64,000 nucleotides of DNA from Mesorhabditis belari (GCA_958450365.1 CAUEEP010000760.1:879462-943461), one strand, 5' to 3'; shown: positions 25,157 through 36,850, counted from the stretch's first letter. Notes: generated from the sequence alone by a model not told the origin. Program-made: numbers and translations.

Positions 25157-25686
25157 AGTTTTAACGAGAACGCTTCACGCTTTTAAATAATACCAAATAG
25201 CGGTCGATTGGACTTGAAGATAGGGTAATAAGTTGATTTTTTAGACTAGTTTATCATTTCCTTTCCCAAAATTTTGTCTTTGTTAAGAAAAAAGCTCAAT
25301 TTTGTCTGTGCAATATGTGATTTCTCTGGCTTTCATCTACGTTCTAAAGAGATTGTAAAGTGATGCTTAAACTGTTTAATTTTTCATGACAATTTTCTTA
25401 TTCTACTGGTTGATTTGTTAGCAATGATCTCGCATAATAAATTCTATTTGTCAAATTTTTTTCTCAAACACTCTAAGCCAACATAAAGCCTTTGGGGGAT
25501 GACACGGAAAGTCTTATCACCGAAAATTCTTTCTCTTTTCTTTTCTTTTCTTTTCTTTCCCTTTTCTCGACCAGTGTGGGCTACTGAACAATTTCAAAGA
25601 CCAATAAAATCATTGGGCTTTTAAAATATTGCTTCACACGTTTAACTATTCAATCATCATTATTCAAACACTAAGCAAGCCTCAGA

Positions 25687-28600
25687 ATGCCACTAGGAAA
25701 AGCTACAGAGGTAATTCTTGATAATTGGCTAAATAATTGGCTAATTTTTCACATAATAATCGTTTATTGAAGCTAACTGTGAACTTTCTAGCAGAGTTGC
25801 TTCAGAAAGCATCTTTTTTTTGGCTTTTACTCAGGATCTGGCTTTTACTGACTTGGCTTTTACTGACCTGGCTTTTAATGACCTGGCTTTTTATGATCTG
25901 GCTTTTACTAACCTGGTTTTTACTCAAGCTGAAGCTCAGACTTAAACTTAGTGCAAAGGTTAGCGCCTTGCACTAAATGATAAGTAGGATTTGAAAGCAG
26001 TTTCAGGGTGGCCTTAACCAGGGGGTGGTCAACACCCCTTGGCAAATTGATTTCGGAATCAGATCGCTTCTGAAATGGGTTCCCCTGTAAGAACTTTAAA
26101 GGGTTCCCCTGTAAGAAATCCAAGACAAACCACAATTGTTAATCAGGGTTTAAAAAAAGCAACGTTTCAGAACTAGAGTTGGTTTTAAAATCAAATTTCT
26201 AGAACTAGATTTGATTATAAGATAAATAAAGTTAAGGATAACAAGCTTTAAATTGAAGGTCGAAATAGATTGCTTTTCTTGGCTTTTTACTAACCCTTTA
26301 AGATAGAGTAAATCAGCAGAAAAACCTTGAAATGATTAGTATAACTTGTGTGCTCAAAAAAGGTGGAAGATTAGTATCACTTCAGGTTGTCGCTTCCCTT
26401 GTCGTAGCCGGCGGTCTTGCTTGCACATGGTGTGCCTCCACTCAATTCAGTCGAGCCGCTCTTTCCGGTCATAAAGATGACTTCTCAGCTCCATACTTTT
26501 TAATGTACAAATGTTTTTGAGCAAGATCAGATTGATAGATTAGATAGATAGATCAGATTGATAGATTAGATTGATAGATTAGTTGATAGAACAGATTGAT
26601 AGATTAGATTGATAGATCAGATTGATAGATTAGATTGAGAGATCAGATTGATAGAACAGATTGATAGATCACATTCATAGATCACATTGATAGATTACAT
26701 TGATAGATTACATTCATAAATTACATTCATAGATCACATTCATATCCAATGTTCAAATTCATTCATTCAATTCATTCAATTCATTTCTATTCATAGGTGG
26801 TTTCATACAAATCTCATCGTTTCCTGTTATCCAGTCTACTTGCTTTCGGCCAGGATACGAAAGATGAATTTGAAAGAAGCACATGCGTAAGAGAAATGGA
26901 AAAATATCGAAAAAATTTCACTTTTAGAGAAGCACAACTAGTTTTTGGAGAAGCTGGACTTTGCTTTTGGTCAATCGTCAAATATGTGCTACCATTTTTG
27001 TTCCTGTGGACTGGAGCAAACTATTTGTATGCGAGATGTTTAAGTGAGTTTTTTTGAAAGGATACATGCCTGATTTGGTTCTTTATAAATCCGCAAATAT
27101 AAAGCCCCCAATCATTTCCGTTATGACATGTTTGGGAACACAAAACTTGTTCCTGAATGTCGGCATTGCGTTCGGTCTCATTGCCCGCTAAATTTGCATC
27201 CTACCATGAAAATGAACATGGAAAACCCACAGAAAATTAATTCTTTTACTATTTCCTGCTCTTTCCTGAGCGATTCATGTTTCGTTTACCGATGCAATCT
27301 CGTTCTTTCAACAACGCCGCATCTTGCTGACTACTCGCACATGCGCCAACCATCACATTATGAAGCTATCGCTCAATCAGCTCTATGGAAATCTGTCAAA
27401 TGGAGAAATAAGAAGCATCGCGACACGTCATTCCCTACCTCGCTTAATTCATGATCCGATAAGAAGTGAGAAAGAACGATTTCTACGAATGGATGTTGCA
27501 ACAAATTGCTATGGCATGGATTCCTCATTGAACATATTTTGATTAAAAATAAATTTGAGTAAGCGAGAGTTGATTTCTTGGTAAATTGATGGTTAGACAA
27601 GTTCTGAGCTATTTTTCAACAGAAGTACGAAAAGAAACGAAAAGAATTTCTGAACAGTTTAATAATTCCAAGTTTAGGCCACGTTTCGGCTTCAATAGCC
27701 ACATCGATCAGCTCCGGAAATGCGGCAATGGTTTACGTTTTGGCGATCTTCATTCTCAGTGAACGTTTTCATATGCAAAAGGTTTAGAACTAAAATACTC
27801 TTTATAATAAGTTTGATATTCTGAAATAATGAAATAATAATAATAATAATAATAATACTAATAATGGGTTGTCCAGTTATGAATGCGCGTTTTTTACTAT
27901 TTTCTCAGTAAATTTCTCAAGATACCGAAATCAAGAAAAAGATATATATGAGTATTATTCGAAAGCTGAAGATCTCCTCTACATTTTGATATAAAAAGTT
28001 TTTGAATTTGTTCAGCTTTTGGGCAAATTGACTGCACAGAAGAAGAGGTGGTCAAAAAATGGAAGGGTGCCTTTGGATCAAGTTTTTGCTCCGCTCAAAT
28101 TGAGTTAGCCGTTTGATGTTTGACCAATAGATATATCAATACAACTTTTTTAAAAGTATAACAATTTCAGAGCACCTTTACTTTTCTTTTCTTTTCTGGG
28201 CGGTGATTTTAAACCATAAAACTTGAGGAATAGCTAAGCTGGAATGGGTTTTTTCGAAAACAACCTCTCCCTTTGTGCAGTTAATTTCCCAAAAAGTTGA
28301 ATGAATTCAAAAACTTTTTATTCCAAAATGTAGAGGAGATCTTCAGCTTTCGAATGATATATAACACTCATCTACATCTATTCGGTATCTTGAGAAATTT
28401 GCAAAATAGTAAAAACGCGCATTCATAACTGGACAACCCAATATTACTCTTTCCTTAACTCTATTACTCTTTCGCTAAAACTTAAAAATTTTTAAATGCG
28501 ATTTAAAATTAAAGAACATTTAAAACGGGAAAAGTTAAGAAACACTAATAGTAACACCTCTAATAGCAACCTAAAATGCCGGTCGGGGGCGTCGCGTAGT

Positions 28601-31600
28601 CTAACTTTAAACGCAGTTTACTCGCCACCCGTTTATGCTACATTGTGCGCTTAAGTATCAAATGAAAGCTGAAATTCCGGACTATTTTTTTGATACTAAA
28701 CATGTATTTTTAGAAATTATAGGCGCTTAGAAAAAAAGTGATTTAGTAAAAAATTTTTCCGACTAGGCGACTGTACCGGGGGGCTACTTGAGGTATTACG
28801 GTGATACATTAAACTTATTGCAATAGTTATTTAGTAGAATTAACCTTGAATAAATGAAAAACTGTGTCAAAGTTTATTCTAGCTAAAATATATTGCCAAT
28901 AGCCAGCAATCTCCATTCCTTTCCAGGCATTTGCCGTCATTTTGGGTGTCGGCGGCATTGTTTTGATATCGATCGATCCGAGTGATAAAAGCGACGGACA
29001 ATGGGTCGGCTATGTGTTGGCTGTAGTCTCGGCTTTCTTCTCAGCTTTATACAAAGTACACACAAATCTATTCAGTCATCAAAAATCTTGTTTAGGTGAT
29101 TTTTAAAAAGGTCATTGGTGATGCCACGTTGTCACAGGTTTGGTGGAAAGATTTAGCTTAAAGCTGGATAAAAAAGAGAGAATAAAATGGCCAAGGGGTT
29201 ACCAATGGCAAAGGGGGCGGGGCGATGGACCTTTTATACGCGCTCGCCCCCTTTTGCCATTGGCAATCCAACTTTGAGCTCAAATATCTTTGTGCTGGGC
29301 TGTCTAATTAAAATAATTTTTGTACCAATCGATAAAGAAAGACTTGGCCCATCCAATGATACCAAGAATATTTAAAGCGGACAGCCCAACACCAAGAAAT
29401 TTGAGCTTAAAGTTGGGTCGCCCATGGCAAAGGGGGGGGGCGCCCTTTAACGCGCCCCCCCTGCCATTGGCAACAAATGATACCAAGAGTACTCAATTAA
29501 ACAGTTCACACCAAGAGATTTGGGCTAAAGTTAGTTGCTAATGGGAGGGGGGGGGACGGACCTTTAACGCCCCGCGGTGGGCTATCCAATTTCAATAATT
29601 TTTGTACCAATCGATAGAGAAAGACTTGGCGCATCCAATTATACTAAGAATATTTAAATTGAAAGTTCATTGGTGTTGCCACCTTATCACAGGTTTGGTG
29701 GAAAGATTTAGCTTAAAGCTAGATAAAAAAACAGAGAATCAAATGCTAAAATGCTTAAAGCAGAATAGAAATTCTAGGTCTCTCTATTTATGACATGTCT
29801 TGGATTTTTGAATCTAACGATCAATGTGATTCCGGCTTTTGTCTTGGCGTACACGGTGGAAACGTTGAAATGGGCGTATGTTCCGTGGGGCTTCATCTTT
29901 GGTGGAGCAATTTTGGCATTGAGTAAGCTACTAGGGCATATAATCATTTGTAGTGTTTTCTAGCTATTTTCTATTTGTGATTTTTCTGGGTCAAGTTTTA
30001 CTGCTGACCAAACCCAGAAAAACATTTCTGAGCTCATCAGAAGCCAGCAAAAACTAAGCACCAAACTGCTAAACGCCTCCGAGAGTGTTTTGCAGTGTTG
30101 TCAGCTCTGAAAAACGCATATATCTCAGCGCTGAACAAAGATATCAAAAAACTAATTGCATTGCTAGATATTAGCAATTTTGCTAATATCTAGCAACGCT
30201 AATAAATAAAATTAGCAAAATTCCTAGATGCTAAATGCTAAATAGTTTGGTGAAACTGTACCCTGGCCCGGCTTACAACATTTACTAGCCCAATTGGGCT
30301 ATCTAACCCATGTATGGGCCAAAGAATGAGCCAAAGAAATCTGTTGGATTGGTCTAAAGAATGGGGCCAACGAATGAGCCAAAGGAATCTGTTGGATTGG
30401 TCCAAAGAATGAGCCAAAGAAATCTGTCGGATTGGTCCAAAGAATGGGCCAAAGAATGAGCCAAAGGAATCTGTTGGATTGGTCCAAAGGCCAAAGAACG
30501 TCGGTTGGCAAAGGGGCAAAGGGCCAAAGGCTGTTGGATTGGTCCAAGAGAAAAGATCCCAAAGAATGGGCCAAAGAATGAGCCAAAGGAATCTGTTGGA
30601 TTGGTCCAAAGAATGGGCCAAAGGGCAGGATCTGTTGGTGGTCTAAAAGGGCCAAAGAATGAGCCAAAGGAATCTGTTGGATTGGTCCAAAGAATGGGCC
30701 AAAGAATGAGCCAAAGGAATCTGTTGGATTGGTCCAAAGAATGGGCCAAAGAATGAGCCAAAGGAATCTGTTGGATTGGTCCAAAGAATGGGCCAAAGAA
30801 TGAGCCAAAGGAATCTGTTGCAAGCTTCCACCAATCACAATGAAATACTTTCGATCACAAATACACTAATAGCCTCCGGGATGTTCAGGCATTTGTAGGC
30901 ACATCTTGGCATATTCCTCGAGCACTCGTGAATATCCAGAATCTAGTGCCTTTAATTCCATTTTATTAAAGTCCAAGATTGAATTTTTGGCTTGACTTAA
31001 AGAACAATTTAGGGTTAACAACAACAATTTCAGGAATAATAGAGCTCATATAAAGGAAAACATTAAAATCTTATGCATCTCATCGCCGTTTAAAAGTCTC
31101 ATACCCTCTTTGGAACGTTCCTTTGTTAGCCATGACCAAACTATACTCTCTTCTTTGCGATAGAAGTTTAATTTTTGATTTTATATTTGATTTTTACACT
31201 GTACTCCTGAGAAGAACATTTTACAATACAGTTGATAATCTTTTTAAGCGACTCCTCAGATCAATCACAAAAGAAATGAGAGCTGAGATGACTAGTATAC
31301 TAAAATCGTGTCCTTCTAGTGTTCGACTTCTTGATCAACTTCGGCATCGCTCTTTTGAATCCGCTAGTGATCTCTGTGGGAATGTTGGTGGGAATTCCAG
31401 TGAATACAGGTAAAATCCTCATTGTTAACCAAGAGAAACTTATCTTTAGCCGTTGACATGGTTCGAGGCAAAGTCTCAACAGATTCTTGGTACATTTACG
31501 TGGGAACAATCCTTGTCATTTTGTCTTTTATGCTCATTGTTGTACCGTGGCAGTATAATCCAGGTTTAGAAATTTGATTTTTGAAAATTAAACTCATTTA

Positions 31601-31675
31601 GCTTGTCTGGAAAAGCCTGATGAAGAAAAAGAAAAGGATGACTCAAAAATGGACAGTTCGTTTGGAGAAGAATAA
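25687..31675 (+). CDS. SLC35F3/F4-like multi-pass transporter, copy 2 (348 aa)
   Basis: Exons: 25687-25710, 26386-26504, 26797-26886, 26928-27043, 27678-27781, 28927-29055, 29096-29137, 29778-29922, 31320-31409, 31450-31563, 31602-31675. All junctions are in phase. It is a paralogue of the gene ending at 24169. The same landmarks occur in the same order: a first helix ending in APYFLM, SIATSISSGNAAMVYV, SALYKVIFKKVIGDA, MTCLGFLNL, NFGIALLNPLVISVGM, then an acidic tail ending SSFGEE. Most exon boundaries match copy 1, so a tandem gene duplication is the simplest origin. The N-terminus is much shorter (MPLGKATE) than in copy 1 and the first exon is the least certain part. A polyadenylation hexamer AATAAA lies at 31689. 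Introns carry MITEs at 27866-28440, 28549-28803 and 29185-29640. The gene converges on the GST gene with about 100 bp between the stop codons. Confidence 0.82.
25828..25925. repeat. 15-bp tandem repeat
   Basis: About six copies of ctggcttttactgac in intron 1 of transporter copy 2. Confidence 0.85.
26527..26785. repeat. GATAGATT-rich and TTCAT-rich tandem repeat
   Basis: Roughly 200 bp of gattgatagatta variants that grade into attcatagatca and then attcattcaa, ending at the acceptor of exon 3 (26797) of transporter copy 2. Confidence 0.88.
27124..27190 (+). pseudogene. Relic of a transporter exon copied into an intron of the paralogue
   Basis: The sequence atgacatgtttgggaacac and the next roughly 45 bp match 21965-22030, part of an exon of transporter copy 1, with only two or three changes, but stop abruptly at tgcccgc. 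It lies in the intron between exons 26928-27043 and 27678-27781 of copy 2. Copy 2 has its own, more diverged version of this exon at 29778-29922. Confidence 0.85.
27607..27662. mobile_element. Right-end fragment of the mariner-derived MITE
   Basis: The sequence tttttcaacagaagtacgaa and the following gaaaagaatttctgaacag match the right terminus of the family at 5838-5888 and 61720-61773. It stops 15 bp before the acceptor of exon 27678. Confidence 0.65.
27866..28440. mobile_element. 575-bp palindromic MITE, near-identical to the copy at 56176
   Basis: Ends gggttgtccagttatgaatg and cattcataactggacaaccc, with arms sharing gagatcttcagctttcga. By eye it differs from 56176-56752 at about a dozen positions. 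It lies in the intron between exons 27678-27781 and 28927-29055 of transporter copy 2, next to a short TAA repeat. Confidence 0.92.
28549..28803. mobile_element. Small MITE related to the GC-rich-centre family at 54589
   Basis: Left end gtaacacctctaatagcaac and right end near ggtattacggtgata are imperfect inverses. The interior contains cgtcgcgtagtctaac and ggcgactgtacc, matched at 54589-54858 (tcgcgtagtcgcaaaa). Confidence 0.6.
29185..29640. mobile_element. ccaatggcaaaagg-family MITE copies
   Basis: Three partial copies in alternating orientation, with G-rich tips (ggcaaaggggggggg) and ccttttatacgcg. They lie in the intron between exons 29096-29137 and 29778-29922 of transporter copy 2. Confidence 0.82.
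29660..29745 (+). pseudogene. Partial duplicate of the exon 29096-29137 and its downstream intron
   Basis: The sequence ggtgttgccaccttatcaca and the following intron (ggtttggtggaaagatttagc) repeat 29116-29195 with few changes. The copy keeps the last 30 or so bases of the exon and its donor, but no acceptor. The MITE cluster lies exactly between the two copies. Confidence 0.8.
30300..30826. repeat. ~47-bp minisatellite
   Basis: About 11 variable copies built from ccaaagaatgggccaaagaa, tgagccaaaggaatctg and ttggattggt. It lies in the intron between exons 29778-29922 and 31320-31409. Open frames on both strands result from the repeat and are not genes. Confidence 0.92.
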
Positions 31676-31778
31676 GTTTGAATTCTGAATAAAGCTTGAG
31701 TGAATTCGAATAAGTTTATTGTCATGAACATTAGAAATTTTTAAAATATGAGCTCTAAATTAACAATTCAATTCATGT

Positions 31779-34064
31779 CTAAGCATTCAAATTAGCGTCG
31801 GGTTGCTTATCGGGATGAGCAGCGGCGAATTGGTCAATCAACGAGAGTGACTTGTCGAGACGGCTGAGAATCGGAAACTGGCTCGTGTCAACGTTGAATC
31901 TGAAATCCGATTTTCAATCCAAAAGCCCAACACCAAGAGATTTGAGCTTAAAGTTAGATTGCTAATGGGAAAAGGGGCGGGGCGACGGACCTTTTATACC
32001 CCGCCCCCTTTTGCCATTGGCAATCCAGCTTTGAGCTCAAATATCTTTATGTTGGGCTGTCCAATTTCAATAGTTTTTGTACCAATCGATAGAAAACGAC
32101 TTGGCCTATCCAATGATACTAAGAATATTTAAATCGGACGACATAACGCCAAGAAATTTGAGTTCAAAGTTAGATTGCCAATGGCAAAGGGGGTGGAGCG
32201 ACGGACCTCCTATACCTGTCCCCTTTTGCCATTGGCAATCCACTGATACTAAGAATATTTAAATCGGACAGCCCAACACCAAGAAATTTGAGCTCAAAGT
32301 TAGATTGCTAATGGGAAAAGGGGCGGGCGCGTATCAAACGTCCGAAAACCATTTTCTCAAATTTTCCCACCTTTTAGCATTGTATAAAATGCTTGGAATC
32401 CCAATATCTCCAATCGAAACTTGATCCCCCACGGCGAATTTCCCGGAGGTTTGCTCGAGCAAGTGCTCCAGATCACGCAACCCATCGATCAACCAATGTT
32501 GAGCCCACTGAGTTTTCTGATTTCTGAGTACATTCAACCAAACAGCAAAGAATACTTAAATTGCTTATTGCTTTGGCTAAAAATTTGCAGATCTTTCAAA
32601 GCTACACCTTGGCTCCTTTCCCGGCTTCTTCGGCATTCAGATATTTGAGGACTCGGAGATTTTGTAGAGGTTGAATGCCAGCCGCGATCTGAAATAGGAT
32701 GTTTCTGAAGCAATCTGAAGCAAATAATATTCTTAAAACATTACGATGTTCCGACCGGATCTAGATCCTGTAAACGATTCGGATCTAGATCTAGATCCTG
32801 TAAACTAGATCCGGATCTAGATCTAGATCCAGTCTTGGCCAGGTAACGCTAATCTGAGTCAAGCCAAGAACCATGTCCTAAACTTATAACAAATCTAGGG
32901 CATGTACTTGTTTTAGCTGACCTATAGCAAAACCAGGCTGGCAAGGCTAGAAGTGAGGTCTGGAAAATTACCTTTAAAACAACTTTGCTTAAAAGTTACC
33001 TGCAAAGCGACAGCTCTTGCTTGTCCTCTCTGCGCCAAATCCTTCGGAAGCAGTGGAAAGCGATCTGGGTACTTTTCCTAGAGAAAAACTACTTTTTTTT
33101 GGTTACTTTTTCCTAGCCAAGGTTAGCTGAGGGGTTTTTGAATTTTGAAATACTTTTTGGGAAATCAGAAAACTTCTTTACTTCTCAAGAAATTTTACCT
33201 CTAGATATTCAATGATAGCCAGCGATTCGGTGATCGATTTCCCATTGTCGACAAAAGCGGGCACCTTTTTTGCCGGATTTGCCTTCACGAATTCGGGTTC
33301 TTCCTGGAAATTCTAGGCTTAGCACTATAATAAATCATAATCTTAAACGAATTCAGTCTCAAACTCAGGCAAACAACTCACCAAAGCCTCCTTCGACAGG
33401 AGATTCACCGTTCGATAATCGTAATCGATTTCCTTGAGGTTGAGAGCTGAAATTGAATTGGATTCTTGATTTTCGTTAATGGTAGATAGAAGATTTGCAA
33501 ATTGAGTCAAATATTACTTATTTTTATCCAGCTTTGCGTATCTTTTTCGAAAGCAGTGAATAATTAAACAATGGACCTTAAAAAGCAAGAAGATTTAAAC
33601 TAGAAGAAGATTTAAACAATAAACTATTCAAACTTTCACTATAAAGGAGATTTCGATAAATTTCTACCTACTATTTCAATTTCTTTTCCTCTATTTTTCC
33701 CCTTCTTACTCAGCTTTTCGTTTACAAAAGAATTAAGCAAATAATGAGGAAAAAACGGAGCCAGGGGGATTCGAACCCTTGATTCCCCGGTTCGCAGGCC
33801 GGTGCTCTACCACTGAGCCAAGAAGGCTTATCATCGCGGTCGATAAAAGAGGCAGAAAAAGAGACGAAGAGCCTTTCTCCCAAGTTCTGTCTTTAAAAAC
33901 ATCAATTTTGAATTTTAAAAGAATTTGCAAAGATTTTCAAGGTTATAAAGTAAAGTAAAAGATAGTCAAAGCAATTTTTGCAAAAAACAGACTCTTCACT
34001 CACCAATTCTCACTCTCCACGAGCACGAGCTTCTCCAATAACTATAAAGGATCGGTTTGCTCAT
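31779..34064 (-). CDS. GSTZ1: Maleylacetoacetate isomerase / zeta-class glutathione S-transferase (218 aa, complete)
   Basis: Exons in transcript order: 34004-34064, 33382-33446, 33199-33303, 33000-33077, 32608-32688, 32371-32516, 31779-31899; the total is 657 nt including stop. The first exon encodes MSKPILYSYWRSSCSWRVRI, which carries the zeta-class active-site motif SSCSWRVR (the catalytic Ser/Cys at the start of the thioredoxin-like domain). The cis-Pro and Ser glutathione-binding region follows (KKVPAFVDNGKSITESLAII). The helical C-terminal domain includes IAAGIQPLQNL, GKFAVGDQVSIGDI, and HPDKQPD near the end. The length fits the family (about 212-216 aa). The enzyme isomerises maleylacetoacetate to fumarylacetoacetate in tyrosine and phenylalanine breakdown, using glutathione, in cytosol or mitochondria. 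An acceptor-like TTTTTAG lies just 5' of the start and could be a trans-splice site. Intron 1 contains a tRNA-like sequence on the same strand, and intron 6 contains a GC-rich MITE cluster. Confidence 0.93.
31905..32345. mobile_element. ccaatggcaaaagg-family MITE copies in the last intron of the GST gene
   Basis: Two or three copies in alternating orientation with gggcggggcgacggac tips and the usual gagctcaaat interior. They fill the whole intron 31900-32370. Confidence 0.82.
32755..32830. repeat. gatctagatc tandem/palindromic repeat
   Basis: Repeated gatctagatcctgtaaac and ccggatctagatctag. The unit is self-complementary. It lies in a GST intron. Confidence 0.8.
33757..33831 (-). tRNA. tRNA-like sequence, anticodon-loop GCG, probably a pseudogene
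   Basis: On the minus strand it has a perfect box A (tggctcagtgg) and box B (ggttcgaatcc), a D-arm (gctc...gagc), and an anticodon loop reading ctgcgaa (GCG, nominally Arg), and it is followed by a T-run that could terminate Pol III. The acceptor stem (gccttct versus tggctcc) does not pair over its length and the anticodon stem has mismatches, so a functional tRNA is doubtful. It lies in intron 1 of the GST gene, same strand. Confidence 0.45.
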
Positions 34065-34364
34065 TTCTTACTCCTAAAAATTCTCAAATCAATTCAAAAA
34101 GATTCTAAAAAATGATCAGAGATATTGAATTGATAAAAATGTTTGTGAGAATCCATATTTCTCGTGCGCTTTCTCTTTCTCTGTTTTCTTTTTTTTTCTC
34201 GTTTATGACGAGAGAAAAAGAGAGGAAAGGCTATCGGATTGATTGAAAAATAGCAAAAACGGGGGGTAATCTCACGGTCACTTTCCGAAAAATGACAACA
34301 ACAAAATAAAATTTTTGAGATAATAAGTAGTTTCTGAACTATTGCCTGTTGCAAGTAGGTATCA

Positions 34365-35108
34365 ATAGATACCAAACTGGTATCTAATAGTTACCAAATA
34401 GGTATAAAATATTAGGTTGGTGAATTGAAAACTGCCGGCCTTTGAACTAAAATTTATTCAACATAAAACCATCAATTCATTCCAAATAATTTCCATTATT
34501 ATTGACGACTTCTGCCCATTTTACAGGCGATTCCTCTTTCGTAGTAGGATTTTGGTTTGTGTGTGAGACAAGTGTGAGACTCAAAAATGGAGGACTGGAG
34601 ATGTCAGCTCTCAGCCCAGTTTGAGCACTTTCTTCAAAAGAAACCCATTTTGGTGTCAATAGAAAAGTTGTAGAGAATCAAAAATTAGGCTTATAGGCAA
34701 ATTTCCAAAAAGATACACTTAGTAGTTTCGCTTAAAATGCAAGTTTTGTGAAAATTCGTAAATTTGGCATTTCTAGAAAACCAGTTTTTGAATCGTTGTG
34801 AAAATCTGGATATAAGCTCTATTTTTGATTCTCTACAACTTTTCCATTGACACCAAAATGGGTTTCTTTTGAAGAAAGTGCTCAAACTGTGACAAATGAC
34901 AATAACCCGCAGTTTTCAATTCCCCAACCCAATAGATACCAAATAGTTACCAAATAGGTATCAAATAGATAACAAATAGATAACAAATAGATACCAAACT
35001 GGTATCTAATAGTTACCAAATAGGTAACAAATAGGTATCAAATAGGTAAGAAATAGGCAACAAATAGTTACCAAATAGGTACCAAATAGTTACCAAATAG
35101 ATATTCAA
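34365..35108. repeat. ~11-bp taccaaatag minisatellite interrupted by a MITE
   Basis: Units of taccaaatagt/gg and variants flank the MITE at 34411-34934: 34365-34410 on the left and 34935-35108 on the right. The same unit in reverse orientation surrounds MITE copies at 52117-52237. Confidence 0.85.
34411..34934. mobile_element. TTGGGTTGGTGAATTG MITE inserted in a minisatellite
   Basis: Ends ttaggttggtgaattgaaaa and ttttcaattccccaaccc. It has the same arms as the other family members, with a small internal deletion relative to 19149-19699. Confidence 0.88.
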
Positions 35109-35109
35109 A

Positions 35110-35550
35110 TATTCACTATCAGAGTGAATATTTTTTTGGGGAGAAATTGTCGTAAATCTTTTTCTAGCCGTTTATAGTCTCAATTTTGACTTTATGATTG
35201 CTGATGGCAATCAAATTGTAAAAGAAATAAGAAATTTTTGAATCAATGAGTTTATAGATTAAAAATATTCATTTATAAATTCTTTATGAAGACTTGAAAT
35301 TCATCTTTAGGCTTATTTCGTTAAGGATTCGATTTGAAAACAAATAACTAGAGATTAGGCCTCTATTTTGGTCACTTGTGGACTTGTGGACTGGTTTCTA
35401 GAAGTTTATCAACATTTTTCTAGATATTTTGAAGAATTTTAAGAATTTAAGAAGCTTCTAGACATTTTCAAGAATAAATTGATTGAATTAAAAAGAATTT
35501 TAAATATATTTGAATTAGTTTGGTTTTGTAGAAAGTCTGCAAAAAGTCTT
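35110..35550. other. AT-rich spacer without a recognised feature
   Basis: AT-rich sequence with no conserved frame or repeat that I could place. Confidence 0.5.
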
Positions 35551-35825
35551 TGAAGCTTGTAGAAAGTCTTTGAAGCTTGTAGAAAGTCTTCGAAGCTTGT
35601 AGAAAGCCTTTGAAGCTTGTAGAAAGCCTTTGAAGCTTGTAGAAAGCCTTTGAAGCTTGTAGAAAGCCTTTGAAGCTTGTAGAAAGCCTTTGAAGCTTGT
35701 AGAAAGCCTTTGAAGCTTGTAGAAAGCCTTTGAAGCTTGTAGAAAGCCTTTGAAGCTTGTAGAAAGCCTTTGAAGCCTGCAAAAATCCTTTAAAGGCTGC
35801 AGAAAGCCTTCGAAGCTTGTAAAAA
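35525..35825. repeat. 20-bp minisatellite
   Basis: About 14 copies of agcttgtagaaagcctttga, most of them identical in the middle. It gives a 128-codon open frame on the minus strand that is only the repeat. Confidence 0.93.
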
Positions 35826-36589
35826 GTTACCATTTTAAAGTATAGCTTAGTCAAATCAACTCATTTTCATTGTAGAACTCACATTTTTCAATTTACTACC
35901 AAAAAACGTTTTAATCTTCAAACATTTGAGCTGAAGAAAGCACTTTGAATTGGCTTTCCAATAAATTTCGTTCAAAATCAGTTTAAAACTGTTCCCAACT
36001 TGCTGATAAGACAACTTGCTGCAACTTTCCGAACTATGATATTCAAGAGTTCATTATCATGACATTTCAATGGAAAATATCAACAAATCACTTGAATTAG
36101 CCACAAATCATTTAAATCAGCAACAAAACACTTAATTTAACAACAAAACACTTAATTTAACAACAAAACACTTAAATTAGCAAACAAACGACTTAAATTA
36201 GCCCATTATCTTGAAGAGCCCTCTCTAAAATCGCGAAAACTGTGCTAGGAGTTCAGCTTTCAGTCATCTTTCGTCAAAAATAGAATGAAATCGCAAGATT
36301 TCAACGCCTTTCCCACGCCCTTTCAGCAAAAATGATTCACCGGAACAAACACATTGCTCTGATCATCTCAAGTGGGTTGGAGGAACAGCAATAAAAGAAA
36401 AAGGCTAAATATAAAGATCGATTTTGGGATAAAACAGGGTTTTACTTGTTTATTTTAAAGATACTTTCAGCTTAGTCACCAAATTTGATTTATCTTTTGC
36501 AAGAGTAGAGCATGATTGATAATATATTGTATAAAACTCACTAAAATCCGCGTTTTCCACTGGAGAGATCCACGTTTTCCGACCAATCT

Positions 36590-36850
36590 AAGCCGCGCCC
36601 CAATGGCTGCGCATTTAAAGAGATTAGGAACCCAGTTTGGTGAGATAAAAAACCAAATTTAGAGAGATAAGGAACGAAATTCAGAGAGACAAGGAACCAA
36701 ATTCAGAGAGACAAGGGACCAGATATAAAGACAAGGAACCAGATCTAGTGAGATAAGGAACCAAATTTAGAGAGACAAGGAACCAAATTTAGAGAAATAA
36801 GGAACCAAAGACTGACAGACGGACAGCCATCACTTCTGTATTATATATAG
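36590..36850 (-). mobile_element. 28-bp tandem array ending in a TATATATA/GTCTGTC-type terminus
   Basis: Seven or so copies of gagataaggaaccaaattta (36625-36805) run into gactgacagacggacagcca and then tattatatatagta. On the minus strand this terminus reads tactatatataata followed by tgtccgtctgtc, like the starts at 41040 and 57089. I infer one dispersed element family with this end. Confidence 0.5.

Noticed and set aside
30238..30838. Minus-strand frames with LAHSLDQSNRF repeats
   Set aside because: A 47-bp minisatellite product, antisense to an intron.
35468..35854. 128-codon minus frame
   Set aside because: It is the 20-bp minisatellite read through.
36330..36385. Possible 5' exon (acceptor, ATG, MIHRNKHIALIISS, donor gtgggt)
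   Set aside because: No second exon could be found in phase, and the stretch is too short to support on its own.
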